Below, piece by piece: positions 35,837 to 43,710 of a stretch of 64,000 bases of DNA. Within the stretch, counting starts at the first letter, position 1, and every line of letters begins with the position of its first letter. Origin of the DNA: Mesorhizobium carmichaelinearum (GTDB lineage Bacteria; Pseudomonadota; Alphaproteobacteria; Rhizobiales; Rhizobiaceae); contig NZ_FZQR01000003.1 in the NCBI RefSeq assembly GCF_900199455.1, forward strand, positions 62,001 through 126,000, written 5' to 3'. Made by a program: the position numbers and the translations under genes. The notes under the pieces were generated by a model that was given only the letters and a program-made list of their open reading frames with translations, made no database searches and was not told the origin of the DNA.

Positions 35837-37056
35837 TGCCGCGCCTCACCCAGCCGGGGGTTCCGCGCACCCTCTTCCCGCAAGATCGCGGGCGCTGATC
35901 GAGCAAGGCTGCCGCGGTATTTGCCGTCGAGCACGGTCTTGTATAGGTCGCAATACTGGTCGACGACCCACGACAGCGAAAAGCGCTCCCGCACCAGGCC
36001 GACGGAACGGCTGCCCATGATCTTGCCACGGGCGCGGTCGGACAGAACATCGATTATTCTGGATGCCAGGCCATCCGCATCGCGCGGCGCGACGAGGTAG
36101 CCATTCCAGCCATCTTCAACCACGTCATTGCAGCCGGGCATTCTCGAAGCGACGATTGGCAATCCGGACAATCCCGCTTCCAGCAGGACGCGCGGAATTC
36201 CCTCGCGATACTGCGTTGGAAACGCGAACAGATCCGCCATGCCAAGGAGAGCCGGAACGTCCCGCCTTGGCCCCAAGGCGAGGACGTGAGGAGCATATCG
36301 CTCGATATCGGACCTGCTGACCGCAAACGGACCTTCGGAGTCTTGCGGACCGACAAGCACGAAACGCGCGTTGGGCCTCTCGGAGAGGACGCGGGGGACC
36401 GCCTTGATGAGGGTCGGGATCCCTTTCTGGCGGGTCAGCCGACCGACAAACATTATGACCTCGGCCGACTGCAGCCCAAGTTCCTCGCGCATCGTGGTGG
36501 CGGAAGGGCCACGATACCTTGCTGTCGAGAACGCATTCGGGTCGATGCCGGAGCTGCGGATCAGCCGCCCGTTGCCGCGACCCACCAGCCGATAGCGCTC
36601 GAAGAAGGCCTGATCGTCGCGATTCTGGAAGACGGTCACGGCTGTCCAAAGTGACGCCAGCCACTGGAGGCCGCAAAAGACCGGACGCAGGGCCAGCGCC
36701 CGCGGTTCCCGTGACGAGAATGTCCAGCCAAGCCCATTGATGGTGCGAATGACCGGAACCTGCCCGCGCACGGCCAAAGGGGTCAGGAGGTTGGGCTTGG
36801 TGTCGAAACTTTGGACGATGTCCGGACGCAGTTCGGACATCAAGTTGCGGACTGCGCTGACAGCGCTCCATTCTCCACCGCCACTGGCAAAGCGGTCGAA
36901 AGCAAGCCGGCGATGTGCAATGCCATGGGGTGAAAAGGCGCCTCCGGCATCGCTCGAGACGGCAGTGACCCGAAAGCCCCTCTCACGCAGCGCCAGAAGG
37001 AACGGGATTCTAAGCCGGTGATCCTCGCCTCCAACGCAAACCAGATGCGGACTCAT
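35833..37056 (-). CDS. Glycosyltransferase, GT4 family
   Basis: 407 residues, GT-B fold. N-terminal half HLVCVGGEDHRLRIPFLLAL with the acceptor side PDIVQSFDTKPNLL. The C-terminal donor domain has MFVGRLTRQKGIPTLIKAVP and the EGIPRVLLEAGLSGLPIVAS nucleotide-sugar signature. Cytoplasmic or peripheral membrane enzyme that adds a sugar to the lipid-linked oligosaccharide, first gene of the operon running to the acyltransferase. It is the only clear non-initiating glycosyltransferase in the window, so a repeat unit of few sugars or further transferases elsewhere are implied. Confidence 0.9.
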   Translation of the reverse strand: MSPHLVCVGGEDHRLRIPFLLALRERGFRVTAVSSDAGGAFSPHGIAHRRLAFDRFASGGGEWSAVSAVRNLMSELRPDIVQSFDTKPNLLTPLAVRGQVPVIRTINGLGWTFSSREPRALALRPVFCGLQWLASLWTAVTVFQNRDDQAFFERYRLVGRGNGRLIRSSGIDPNAFSTARYRGPSATTMREELGLQSAEVIMFVGRLTRQKGIPTLIKAVPRVLSERPNARFVLVGPQDSEGPFAVSRSDIERYAPHVLALGPRRDVPALLGMADLFAFPTQYREGIPRVLLEAGLSGLPIVASRMPGCNDVVEDGWNGYLVAPRDADGLASRIIDVLSDRARGKIMGSRSVGLVRERFSLSWVVDQYCDLYKTVLDGKYRGSLARSAPAILREEGARNPRLGEARQ

Positions 37057-37349
37057 CCCGTCCCTCCTGGATGCCGGCAGTATCCCAATCGCGCAAAACC
37101 GCTGGCCCTATCTGTTTCCATGGCCCGGTTTCATCGCCCCTGCACACACAACACCCAAGTCCACGCTAGGAGCAGGCCTTCGCGCTGTCCTCGTCTGTTT
37201 GAATGAAGCAACGGCTTGGACGATGCGGCGATGCAACGACGACTGCTGTCGGATCGATGAGTTGACCCGGAACTCATTCGTTCTGACGATGCAAGGGCCA
37301 ACATGGTCGCGTACGACACTGCAAAACCAGTCAGCAAAGCAAGGGGGCT
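37057..37349. promoter_or_regulatory. Divergent intergenic region between the GT4 operon and the second A-T-TE gene
   Basis: 293 bases holding the promoters of both units. Short frames on both strands overlap each other and lack recognisable domains. I saw no operator that is clearly shared with the region upstream of the other A-T-TE gene. Confidence 0.4.
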
Positions 37350-40118
37350 GTGTTGGAAACGTCGGGGCGCCCGCGTTTAGAAAGCTATTTTGCACGCACC
37401 TTACCGTTCGTTGGCGGACCGACGGATCAAGATGTTGTGGCAAATCGCAACACCAGCCTTCCAGATGGCTTCACATGGAAACAGGCCTCCACCCGTCCTC
37501 TAGACATGGACGGACCAACCAGCCGCCTCTTCCCACGGATGGGCGACGACTTCTCCGAAAAATCGGCGTTCTTTCACCTGGAGCGGATTGTCGAAAAATA
37601 CCCGGACAAGATCGCGATCAGCGACGGCTCCAAATCCCTCAGCTTTTCGGAACTCCTGAACGCAGTCCAAACCCTGGCGGGTGCGATTGCTGGTTCGGCG
37701 CCACCGGGCAAGGCGGTCGGGCTTCTTATCGGAAATACCCTCTGGTATCCGGTGGCCATGCTGGCCGCCATGCGGGCTGGCAGACCCGCCGTGCCGTTGA
37801 ATCCCCGGGATCCGTTTCAGCGCCTCGCTGCAATTGCCACCAGCGCGCGGCTGGCCGTGATCGTCAAGCCAGGGCCGGGCAAGCCGGCCGGCTGGCCGGA
37901 TGCCTGCTCACTTGAATGGATCGATGCGGCGAGTTGCATGGCCGCGACGCCGGATGGCAGCTTGCCGGTGTTGCCGTCCGAAGTGTCGATCGATGCCCCG
38001 GCAATCGTTCTTTACACGTCAGGCAGCACCGGGGCGCCGAAGGGCGTCGTGAACAGCCAGCGGGCGATCCTCCAACGTGTTCAGCAATATGTGGATGCCT
38101 GTCACTTCGGTCCCGACGACGTGTTCATGCCGCTGACCGGGCCGGCGACGATCGCGGGATGCCGCGAGATGATGACCCCGATGCTGTGCGGCGCCACACT
38201 GTACCTCTCCGACATCGAAAGCGTCGGCATTCGCGCCGTCCGCGAAAATTTCGAGAAATGGCGGGTAACGGTCGTCTATCTCGTGCCGGCGCTGCTGCGT
38301 GTGTTGATGAATGGCGCTGCGCTCAATGCATTCTCTTCCCTGAGGATCGTGCGGGTCGGCGGAGAAAAGATCCTGTGGTCCGACATCGATCGGCTCCGCG
38401 ACAGCGTTCCCGAGTCCTGTCTTGTCCAGATCAGCTATTCGTCAACGGAAACGACGGGCACGCAATGGTTCCTGCCGAAAGGCTACCCGGAACGAGGTGC
38501 AACGGTCCCGGTTGGCTTCGTCCTACCCGGCATCGAATACACCGTCGTGGATGAGAACGCTTGCGAGGTCGCCCCGGGCGATGAAGGAGAGCTGCTGATC
38601 AGAGGCAACTACACCACGCTCGGCTATTGGACGGATGGGGAAAACGCCCCTCTTCAGGCGAACTCCGGCAATCCTCGGCTTCGAACCTTCGCAACGGGCG
38701 ATCTGATCAAGGTCGACGATACCGGAATGATGTGGATCGTCGGGCGAAAGGGACGCCAGATCAAAATAAACGGGAGACGGGTCGAACCAGCCGAGTTGGA
38801 ACTCGTCTTGCGCCGGGCGCCTCAGGTGAATGATGCCGTTGCGGTGGTCACGGACGCGAACGAACTGGTGGCTTTTGTCGTCCCCGCGAGATCTGGCGGA
38901 AGCGAACTCATTGCTGAATTGCGCGAGATGATCAGGACGGCTCTGCCGCCGGCGGTCCATCCAACGCGACTGCACAGCATTGCCGAGATACCGCAGCTCA
39001 AGGGCGGCAAGGTCGACAGCGTCAAGTTGCGGGAACTGGACCGCGCACTGAAGGCGCAAGACGCCCAGAATGCGCCTACCGTCCGGCAGGCGGCGAACCC
39101 GCTTGATATCGAAGGCACCGCGGCGGCCGTATGGGAGAGGATTCTGCCGGGCAAAAGGGCCGCTGGCAGCAGCTGGGACGATGCCGGTGGCGATTCATTG
39201 AAGCTGCTGCAATTCGTCATGGAACTTGAGACGGCTCTGGGGCGGGAACTCAACCTGGACGCGTTCACGGTCGGGATGAGCTTTGCCGATGTCGTCAGGG
39301 CAGCGTCTCCAGGGCAGGACACGACCAGCGCGCTCGTCGAGGCCTCCGACCCGAGGCCCGTTTTGTTCATCGTGCCCGGATCGATCGGCTACGGTCCAAG
39401 CCTGGCGGCCTTCGGTGCCGAGATGAGCAATGTCGTCAGGGTGGTTGCCGTGCGCTACGGGGATCTGAACGATCTGCTGAAGGGACATTGCACCATACCG
39501 CGGATGGTGGATGCGGTCGTCGACCAGATCAACCAGGCCCAACCAAATGGCAATGTGAATCTGATCGGTTATTCGCTTGGCGGCGGCGTTGCGTTCGAGG
39601 TTGCCGCTAAACTCGCTGCCGCCGGTCGATCGATCACGTTCCTGGGAATCCTCGACACCAATATCGGCCCTGGGCACCACAATTACCGTGAAACTCTCGC
39701 ACGCACCGCCCAGCGCATCCACACCCATAGAGTGACGGTGGATCGCATGCTTTTGCGGGCTCTCGCCAAGATATTTGCCACATTTGGTGCCGAGGCCCTG
39801 CTCGCGAGAGGCATCGACTGGCTGAAATGGAAGACCTTCGCCAGGACACGATTCATTTTGCGCCTTGAGCTCGAGGAAATCCTGCGGATGCGCGCATTTG
39901 CCCAATGGCTCGCGCAACCAAAGACCGTGCTGCCGATTACCGCCACCCTGTTTCGATGCAAGCGCAAGGGCGTTCCGACAGATCTCGGCTGGAGTGCTTC
40001 CCTGGCCGGTCTGAGCATAGTCCCGATCGTCGGCGGGCACCTCGACATGCTGGTTGAACCGTATCTCAGCCACAACCGGCCGCTGATAGAAAGAGCCTTT
40101 CTGGTGAGCGGCGCATAG
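37350..40118 (+). CDS. Second stand-alone A-T-TE protein, paralogue of 4502-7252
   Basis: 922 residues from GTG 37350, with AAGGGGG about five bases upstream; homology with the paralogue extends upstream of the ATG at 37506, supporting the longer form. Adenylation domain about 75-565: LYTSGSTGAPKG (221-232), YSSTETTG, TGDLIKVD, GRKGRQIKINGRRVEP, and GGKVD near 553. The A4 region again reads PATIAGCRE, with Ile near 268 where amino-acid-activating domains have Asp235. The carrier AGGDSL has its serine at about 616, and the thioesterase GYSLGG is at 740-745. The same domain order and unusual A4 as the first protein indicate related, non-standard substrates. It is read rightward as a single gene at the end of the EPS locus. 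Confidence 0.9.
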   Translation: MLETSGRPRLESYFARTLPFVGGPTDQDVVANRNTSLPDGFTWKQASTRPLDMDGPTSRLFPRMGDDFSEKSAFFHLERIVEKYPDKIAISDGSKSLSFSELLNAVQTLAGAIAGSAPPGKAVGLLIGNTLWYPVAMLAAMRAGRPAVPLNPRDPFQRLAAIATSARLAVIVKPGPGKPAGWPDACSLEWIDAASCMAATPDGSLPVLPSEVSIDAPAIVLYTSGSTGAPKGVVNSQRAILQRVQQYVDACHFGPDDVFMPLTGPATIAGCREMMTPMLCGATLYLSDIESVGIRAVRENFEKWRVTVVYLVPALLRVLMNGAALNAFSSLRIVRVGGEKILWSDIDRLRDSVPESCLVQISYSSTETTGTQWFLPKGYPERGATVPVGFVLPGIEYTVVDENACEVAPGDEGELLIRGNYTTLGYWTDGENAPLQANSGNPRLRTFATGDLIKVDDTGMMWIVGRKGRQIKINGRRVEPAELELVLRRAPQVNDAVAVVTDANELVAFVVPARSGGSELIAELREMIRTALPPAVHPTRLHSIAEIPQLKGGKVDSVKLRELDRALKAQDAQNAPTVRQAANPLDIEGTAAAVWERILPGKRAAGSSWDDAGGDSLKLLQFVMELETALGRELNLDAFTVGMSFADVVRAASPGQDTTSALVEASDPRPVLFIVPGSIGYGPSLAAFGAEMSNVVRVVAVRYGDLNDLLKGHCTIPRMVDAVVDQINQAQPNGNVNLIGYSLGGGVAFEVAAKLAAAGRSITFLGILDTNIGPGHHNYRETLARTAQRIHTHRVTVDRMLLRALAKIFATFGAEALLARGIDWLKWKTFARTRFILRLELEEILRMRAFAQWLAQPKTVLPITATLFRCKRKGVPTDLGWSASLAGLSIVPIVGGHLDMLVEPYLSHNRPLIERAFLVSGA

Positions 40119-40536
40119 TGGATGGACGACCGCCAAGCGCACTCTCCGAGGCTGAAATCAGACAGGATGCTCGTCCACCTTCCCGATAGATCCACAACAA
40201 AATCCGGTGGGGCCGCCGCCGTGGCAGGGACAGTCTGGTCCTGCGTTGTCGCGCTGAAAATATCTTAGAGCACGACTCCGAAAACTGGCAACCGGTTTTC
40301 GGAAAAGATCATGCTTCGACAAAGAGTTAGATAGATCAGGATGAAGATCCAACCAAACGTCATCCTGAACTAGATAGTCGGCAAGTCCTGGGACCAAGAC
40401 AGCCTTCCAATCACGTAGGCTCTCCTGGCCATGATCAACGATTCTATCAACGGGCGCAGGTATTTGATTTGGCTCTAATATATCCTTTCCAATAGGCAGG
40501 CATGGGGCGCTACCGAATCGGACGAAGGATATTTGC
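40119..40536. other. 418-base intergenic stretch with a rhizobial dispersed palindrome
   Basis: No gene seen. It contains the dispersed repeat at about 40265-40375 and, next to the RTX gene, AAGGA eight bases before its ATG. A 126-codon minus-strand frame (40158-40538) covers the repeat and has no plausible product. Confidence 0.55.
40265..40375. repeat. Dispersed rhizobial intergenic palindromic element
   Basis: The segment carries AGAGCACGACTCCGAAAAC, the hairpin TCCGAAAACTGG / CCGGTTTTCGGA (40277-40288 and 40292-40303, one mismatch, three-base loop), then AAGATCATGCT, CAAAGAGTTAGA and CATCCTGAAC. The wording closely follows an intergenic repeat I know from many Mesorhizobium, Brucella and other Hyphomicrobiales genomes (RIME-like). 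The exact boundaries are estimated. Confidence 0.6.
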
Positions 40537-42054
40537 ATGACAACCCTCCACTACGCCTCGGGTGGGTCGGCCTCCGAGGTCGCAACCGCCGGATTCAATC
40601 TTGTCGACGTTTCATCCGTGGACCAACTCAACGCCCTGCCGGCTGGCACGAAAGGTCTGGTCTGGCTCAATGAAGCCAATGGCGCAACCTCGTCCTTCAT
40701 CCAGAAAGTCACGCCCTTCATCGGCAATCCGAAGGTGTTTGGCTTCTTCCTCGTCGATGAGCCGGACCCGACCGGCAAATGGGGAACCTATGCCACCGCC
40801 GCGAATCTGAAGGCGGAATCCGACTGGATCCACACAAACCTGCCCGGCGCCAAGACCTTCATCACCATGATGAACATGGGGTCTTCCGCAAATCCCGATT
40901 TTTCAAACACTTTTAATCCTGCCAACACGCATATCGACTATTACGGCGTGGATCCCTACCCGGTACGCACCGGGATAAGCACTGTCGACTACAACATGAT
41001 CGACAGGAGCGTGGCCGCGGCTGTCGCCTCGGGCATCCCGGTCAGCCAGATCGTTCCGGTTTACCAGACGTTTGGGGGCGGCAGCTTCACAACCGATACG
41101 GGCGGCCAATATGTCCTTCCCACCGTCACCCAGGAACAGACCATGTTGGACCACTGGGCCAAGGTGGCGCCATCGCCCGCCTTCGACTATGCCTATGCCT
41201 GGGGTTCTCAACAGGGCGATACGGCGCTTGGCAGCTCGTCGGCACTGCAGGCCCTCTTCCTTCAGCACAACCAGAGCACCACAAGCACACCTTCGACCGG
41301 CGATACGACTGGCACCACTGTGCCGCCGACCAGCACCGTGCCCCCGCCCAGCACCGTGCCCCCGGTCAGCACCGTGCCCCCGGTCAGCACCGTGCCTTCG
41401 ACCAGCGATCACACTTTCTACGGCACGGGCGGCGCGGATGTGCTTAAGGGCACGACCGGCGTCGACACGTTGATCGGTGGTGGCTACAACGACACCTATT
41501 ATGTCAACAACGCCGGCGACAAGGTGGTGGAACTGAAGGGCGGCGGCAACGATACCGTGCTGGCATCGGTGAGTTATGTATTGTCGGCCGGCTCGGAGAT
41601 CGAACATCTCGCCACCACGAGCAAGTCCGACACCTCCCCCATCAATCTCAAAGGAAACGAGTTCTCCCAAACCGTAGATGGCAATGCCGGCAACAACTAC
41701 ATCAACGGCGGTGGCGGGAAAGACGTTCTCACGGGAAATGGGGGCGCGGATGTCTTTGTCTTCAAATCCGCTCTCAACACCAGCAATGTCGACAAGATCA
41801 CCGACTTCAATGTGGCCCAGGACAAGATCCTGCTCGACCACACTGTGTTTACCGGCCTTCAAGGCAGCACCCTTCCCACCTCGGCATTCCACGTCGGCAG
41901 GGGTGCGCATGACAGCAGCGACCACATTATCTACAACAGTTCGACCGGCGCCCTCTCTTTCGACGCCGATGGCTCGGGCGGCGCGCATCAGATCCAGTTT
42001 GCCACCCTTGCTCCGCATCTGTCGTTGACGGCGTCTTCGTTCCTCGTAATGTGA
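40537..42054 (+). CDS. Secreted RTX protein with a glycoside-hydrolase-like N-terminal domain
   Basis: 505 residues without N-terminal signal. Residues about 1-245 look like a TIM-barrel glycosidase-type fold, with FGFFLVDEPDPTG (possible catalytic Glu), THIDYYGVDPYPV and FDYAYAWGSQQGD. A Pro/Thr/Ser/Val linker follows (about 262-288), then RTX calcium-binding nonapeptides (GTGGADVLKGTTGVDTLIGGG, GGGGKDVLTGNGGADVFVF) and the type I-type C-terminus LSLTASSFLVM. It is probably exported by one of the two local ABC/HlyD systems and acts on or binds the EPS, as PlyA/ExsH-type rhizobial glycanases do. The enzyme class is uncertain. A terminator follows at 42064. Confidence 0.8.
   Translation: MTTLHYASGGSASEVATAGFNLVDVSSVDQLNALPAGTKGLVWLNEANGATSSFIQKVTPFIGNPKVFGFFLVDEPDPTGKWGTYATAANLKAESDWIHTNLPGAKTFITMMNMGSSANPDFSNTFNPANTHIDYYGVDPYPVRTGISTVDYNMIDRSVAAAVASGIPVSQIVPVYQTFGGGSFTTDTGGQYVLPTVTQEQTMLDHWAKVAPSPAFDYAYAWGSQQGDTALGSSSALQALFLQHNQSTTSTPSTGDTTGTTVPPTSTVPPPSTVPPVSTVPPVSTVPSTSDHTFYGTGGADVLKGTTGVDTLIGGGYNDTYYVNNAGDKVVELKGGGNDTVLASVSYVLSAGSEIEHLATTSKSDTSPINLKGNEFSQTVDGNAGNNYINGGGGKDVLTGNGGADVFVFKSALNTSNVDKITDFNVAQDKILLDHTVFTGLQGSTLPTSAFHVGRGAHDSSDHIIYNSSTGALSFDADGSGGAHQIQFATLAPHLSLTASSFLVM
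41320..41391 (+). repeat. 18-base tandem repeats encoding the VPPxST linker
   Basis: Four consecutive 18-base units (41320, 41338, 41356, 41374) encode VPPTST, VPPPST, VPPVST, VPPVST between the hydrolase-like and RTX domains. Copy number may vary by slippage. Confidence 0.8.
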
Positions 42055-42063
42055 GCCTTGGGG

Positions 42064-42100
42064 AACGTCAGGCCCTGATCACAAGGGTCTGACGTTTTCT
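42064..42100 (+). terminator. Rho-independent terminator after the RTX gene
   Basis: AACGTCAGGCCCT (42064-42076) pairs with AGGGTCTGACGTT (42084-42096) with a single mismatch that is G-U in RNA and a seven-base loop, followed by TTCTT. Confidence 0.85.
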
Positions 42101-42149
42101 TGAACATACTTCGGCGGAACGAAATCGCTCCAGCGCGCATTAGTCCGTC

Positions 42150-42362
42150 ATGAGCGCTCGGGGCATCGAATTCCTGCAGAAATGGGTGGAGGTTAATGTT
42201 CCACCCATTTCGAAGTCCGATCCGTTCCTTGCAGCGAAACTCGCTGACCGGGTGACGGCGGACGCCATCAAGGCGGGAATTCGCCCGGAGGAAATCTCGG
42301 AAGAAGTTGGAAGCATGCTGTCCACCATGCTTGAATTGCTCGATCATCGCGACACTGAATGA
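42150..42362 (+). CDS. Small DUF768-type protein
   Basis: 70 residues, MSARGIEFLQKWVEVNVPPI followed by helix-rich sequence and EEISEEVGSMLSTMLELL near the end. The pattern (FLQKW near the N-terminus, an acidic E-E-x-G segment, hydrophobic C-terminal helix) matches the small DUF768 proteins that occur in many copies in Mesorhizobium. Function unknown. No signal peptide or membrane helix. It stands alone between the RTX terminator and the LuxR-type regulator. No strong ribosome site is visible. Confidence 0.7.
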   Translation: MSARGIEFLQKWVEVNVPPISKSDPFLAAKLADRVTADAIKAGIRPEEISEEVGSMLSTMLELLDHRDTE

Positions 42363-42762
42363 TTGCGCATCCGGCCGCGTCGACAACGCGAGGCCTGACG
42401 TCTGCCCGGATGTATTTTCTACCTGTTGCGGCCCTCAACTGATGGGAGGTCACCAAGCCTCCTTGATGCTTCAGGCACCCTTCCTACGTGATGGGCTGAG
42501 CTAGGTCACCGACACCAGTAGCGACATGGGCAGGTGAACCTGCGACGATGGATTGCTTTCGCGGCCAAATGAGGTCTGCCACCATTGGCGTCAGCCGAAC
42601 CTGCTGCCGTGCGAGGTGTCCGCGCCAATCGGCTGGACAGCTCAGGCTTGCTATCATAGCCAAATATATATTAGCTGTTACTTGACAAACTGCTTAAGCT
42701 CTGGTTACCTGATTTTACGGGTTTTTAGACAAGTTCGTTCCGTTTTTACGGACGGTGTTCGC
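42363..42762. promoter_or_regulatory. 400-base region upstream of the degenerate LuxR-type regulator
   Basis: No gene seen. The part 42660-42750 is distinctly AT-rich (AAATATATATTAG, TTGACA at 42683-42688, TTTTTAGAC), which suggests the promoter lies here. The best -35 candidate is TTGACA, with a weak -10 (TTACCT) 17 bases further. Confidence 0.45.
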
Positions 42763-43404
42763 ATGTCGACCTTGGTTGTGGCGGACCCGCGGGCGGTGTA
42801 TCTCGCCGGTCTGGAATCGGTTCTGCATAAGGCTGGACACGATGTTGTCGCCCAGTGCCGCCGCCCTGTCGACGTTGTCCCTCATGTGGAGCGCCATCGA
42901 CCCGATATCGTCATCGTCGGCCTGGACATCACGGACCCACAGACCGCCGGTCTTTCCTCCCGATTGAAGGCCTGCAACAGCGCTCTCGGCGTCATCTTCA
43001 TCGTGCAGCCACACGGCAGGCTCGACATCAAGGAAATACAGGCGCTCGACGGCGACGGTCTGCTGCTCGACGGCATCAGTCACCGCTATCTCATCGAATG
43101 CGTGAATGCGGTTGCGGCAGGCAAGAAGTGGATCGACAACAAGATCGTCCAGCAACTGCTGATGCCCCGGCCGCAGCCTCAGCCGGTGTCCAGGCTGACC
43201 GGGCGGGAGACCGAGATCGCCGACCTCGTCTCGCGCGGCTTGCGCAACAAGACCATCGCGCAGCGGCTGCATGTATCCGAGGGCACGGTGAAGATGCACC
43301 TGCATCACGTCTACGAGAAGCTGCACCTCGGCGGCCGGGCGGAACTGGCCTGGGTAGCGCATGGCAAGGATGCCGACCGTCTGGGCCGAACCGGCCTGCT
43401 CTGA
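42763..43404 (+). CDS. LuxR-type regulator with degenerate receiver domain
   Basis: 213 residues from ATG 42763 (an in-frame start at 42553 would add 70 residues of non-homologous sequence). The N-terminal receiver-like fold is VVADPRAVYLAGLESVLHKAG, but the usual acidic pair is reduced to one Asp, and the phosphoacceptor position in RPDIVIVGLDI falls on Gly, with an Asp two positions further. The C-terminal helix-turn-helix LTGRETEIADLVSRGLRNKTIA, with SEGTVKMHLHHVYEKL, is intact. It probably acts without phosphorylation. It lies just upstream of the large secreted protein and its exporter, its likely targets. Confidence 0.82.
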   Translation: MSTLVVADPRAVYLAGLESVLHKAGHDVVAQCRRPVDVVPHVERHRPDIVIVGLDITDPQTAGLSSRLKACNSALGVIFIVQPHGRLDIKEIQALDGDGLLLDGISHRYLIECVNAVAAGKKWIDNKIVQQLLMPRPQPQPVSRLTGRETEIADLVSRGLRNKTIAQRLHVSEGTVKMHLHHVYEKLHLGGRAELAWVAHGKDADRLGRTGLL

Positions 43405-43710
43405 CCATCGCTTTCACGCTTGCATCGACATGATGTCGGCAACGGGCCGGAACGCCGCCTGATGGCATCGGCCGTGATACCACCGCAACCGCCCGCGCCG
43501 AGCTGATCTATCGAAGGATATATATCGTTCGATCAGGTACGGCCATTCACCATAACACTATCCAACCGGGAATGGACGCGCCCTCCGCGCCGGCGGCACA
43601 TTGAGGGATTAAAGGCCGCAATTTTCTGCGCCAGCGGATGCGCTTGGTGGGGCATCCGCATCGGGGGAAACCCCTTTTTCTTGATGCGTTTTGAACCGGG
43701 GAGAACCGCC
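43405..43710. promoter_or_regulatory. Promoter region of the repetitive secreted protein
   Basis: 306 bases. It contains the symmetric element at 43510-43533 within an AT-rich core (GGATATATATCG). The start region has GGGGAGA eight bases before ATG 43711. No other gene is evident. Confidence 0.5.
43510..43533. promoter_or_regulatory. Candidate regulator site ATCGAA-N12-TTCGAT
   Basis: Six-base perfect inverted repeat (43510-43515 and 43528-43533) around an AT-rich spacer, about 180 bases before the secreted-protein gene. A LuxR-type dimer could bind it. Inference only. Confidence 0.35.

Noticed and set aside
37108..37443. 111-codon minus-strand frame upstream of the GT4 gene
   Set aside because: Overlaps the start of the second A-T-TE gene on the other strand and has no recognisable features.
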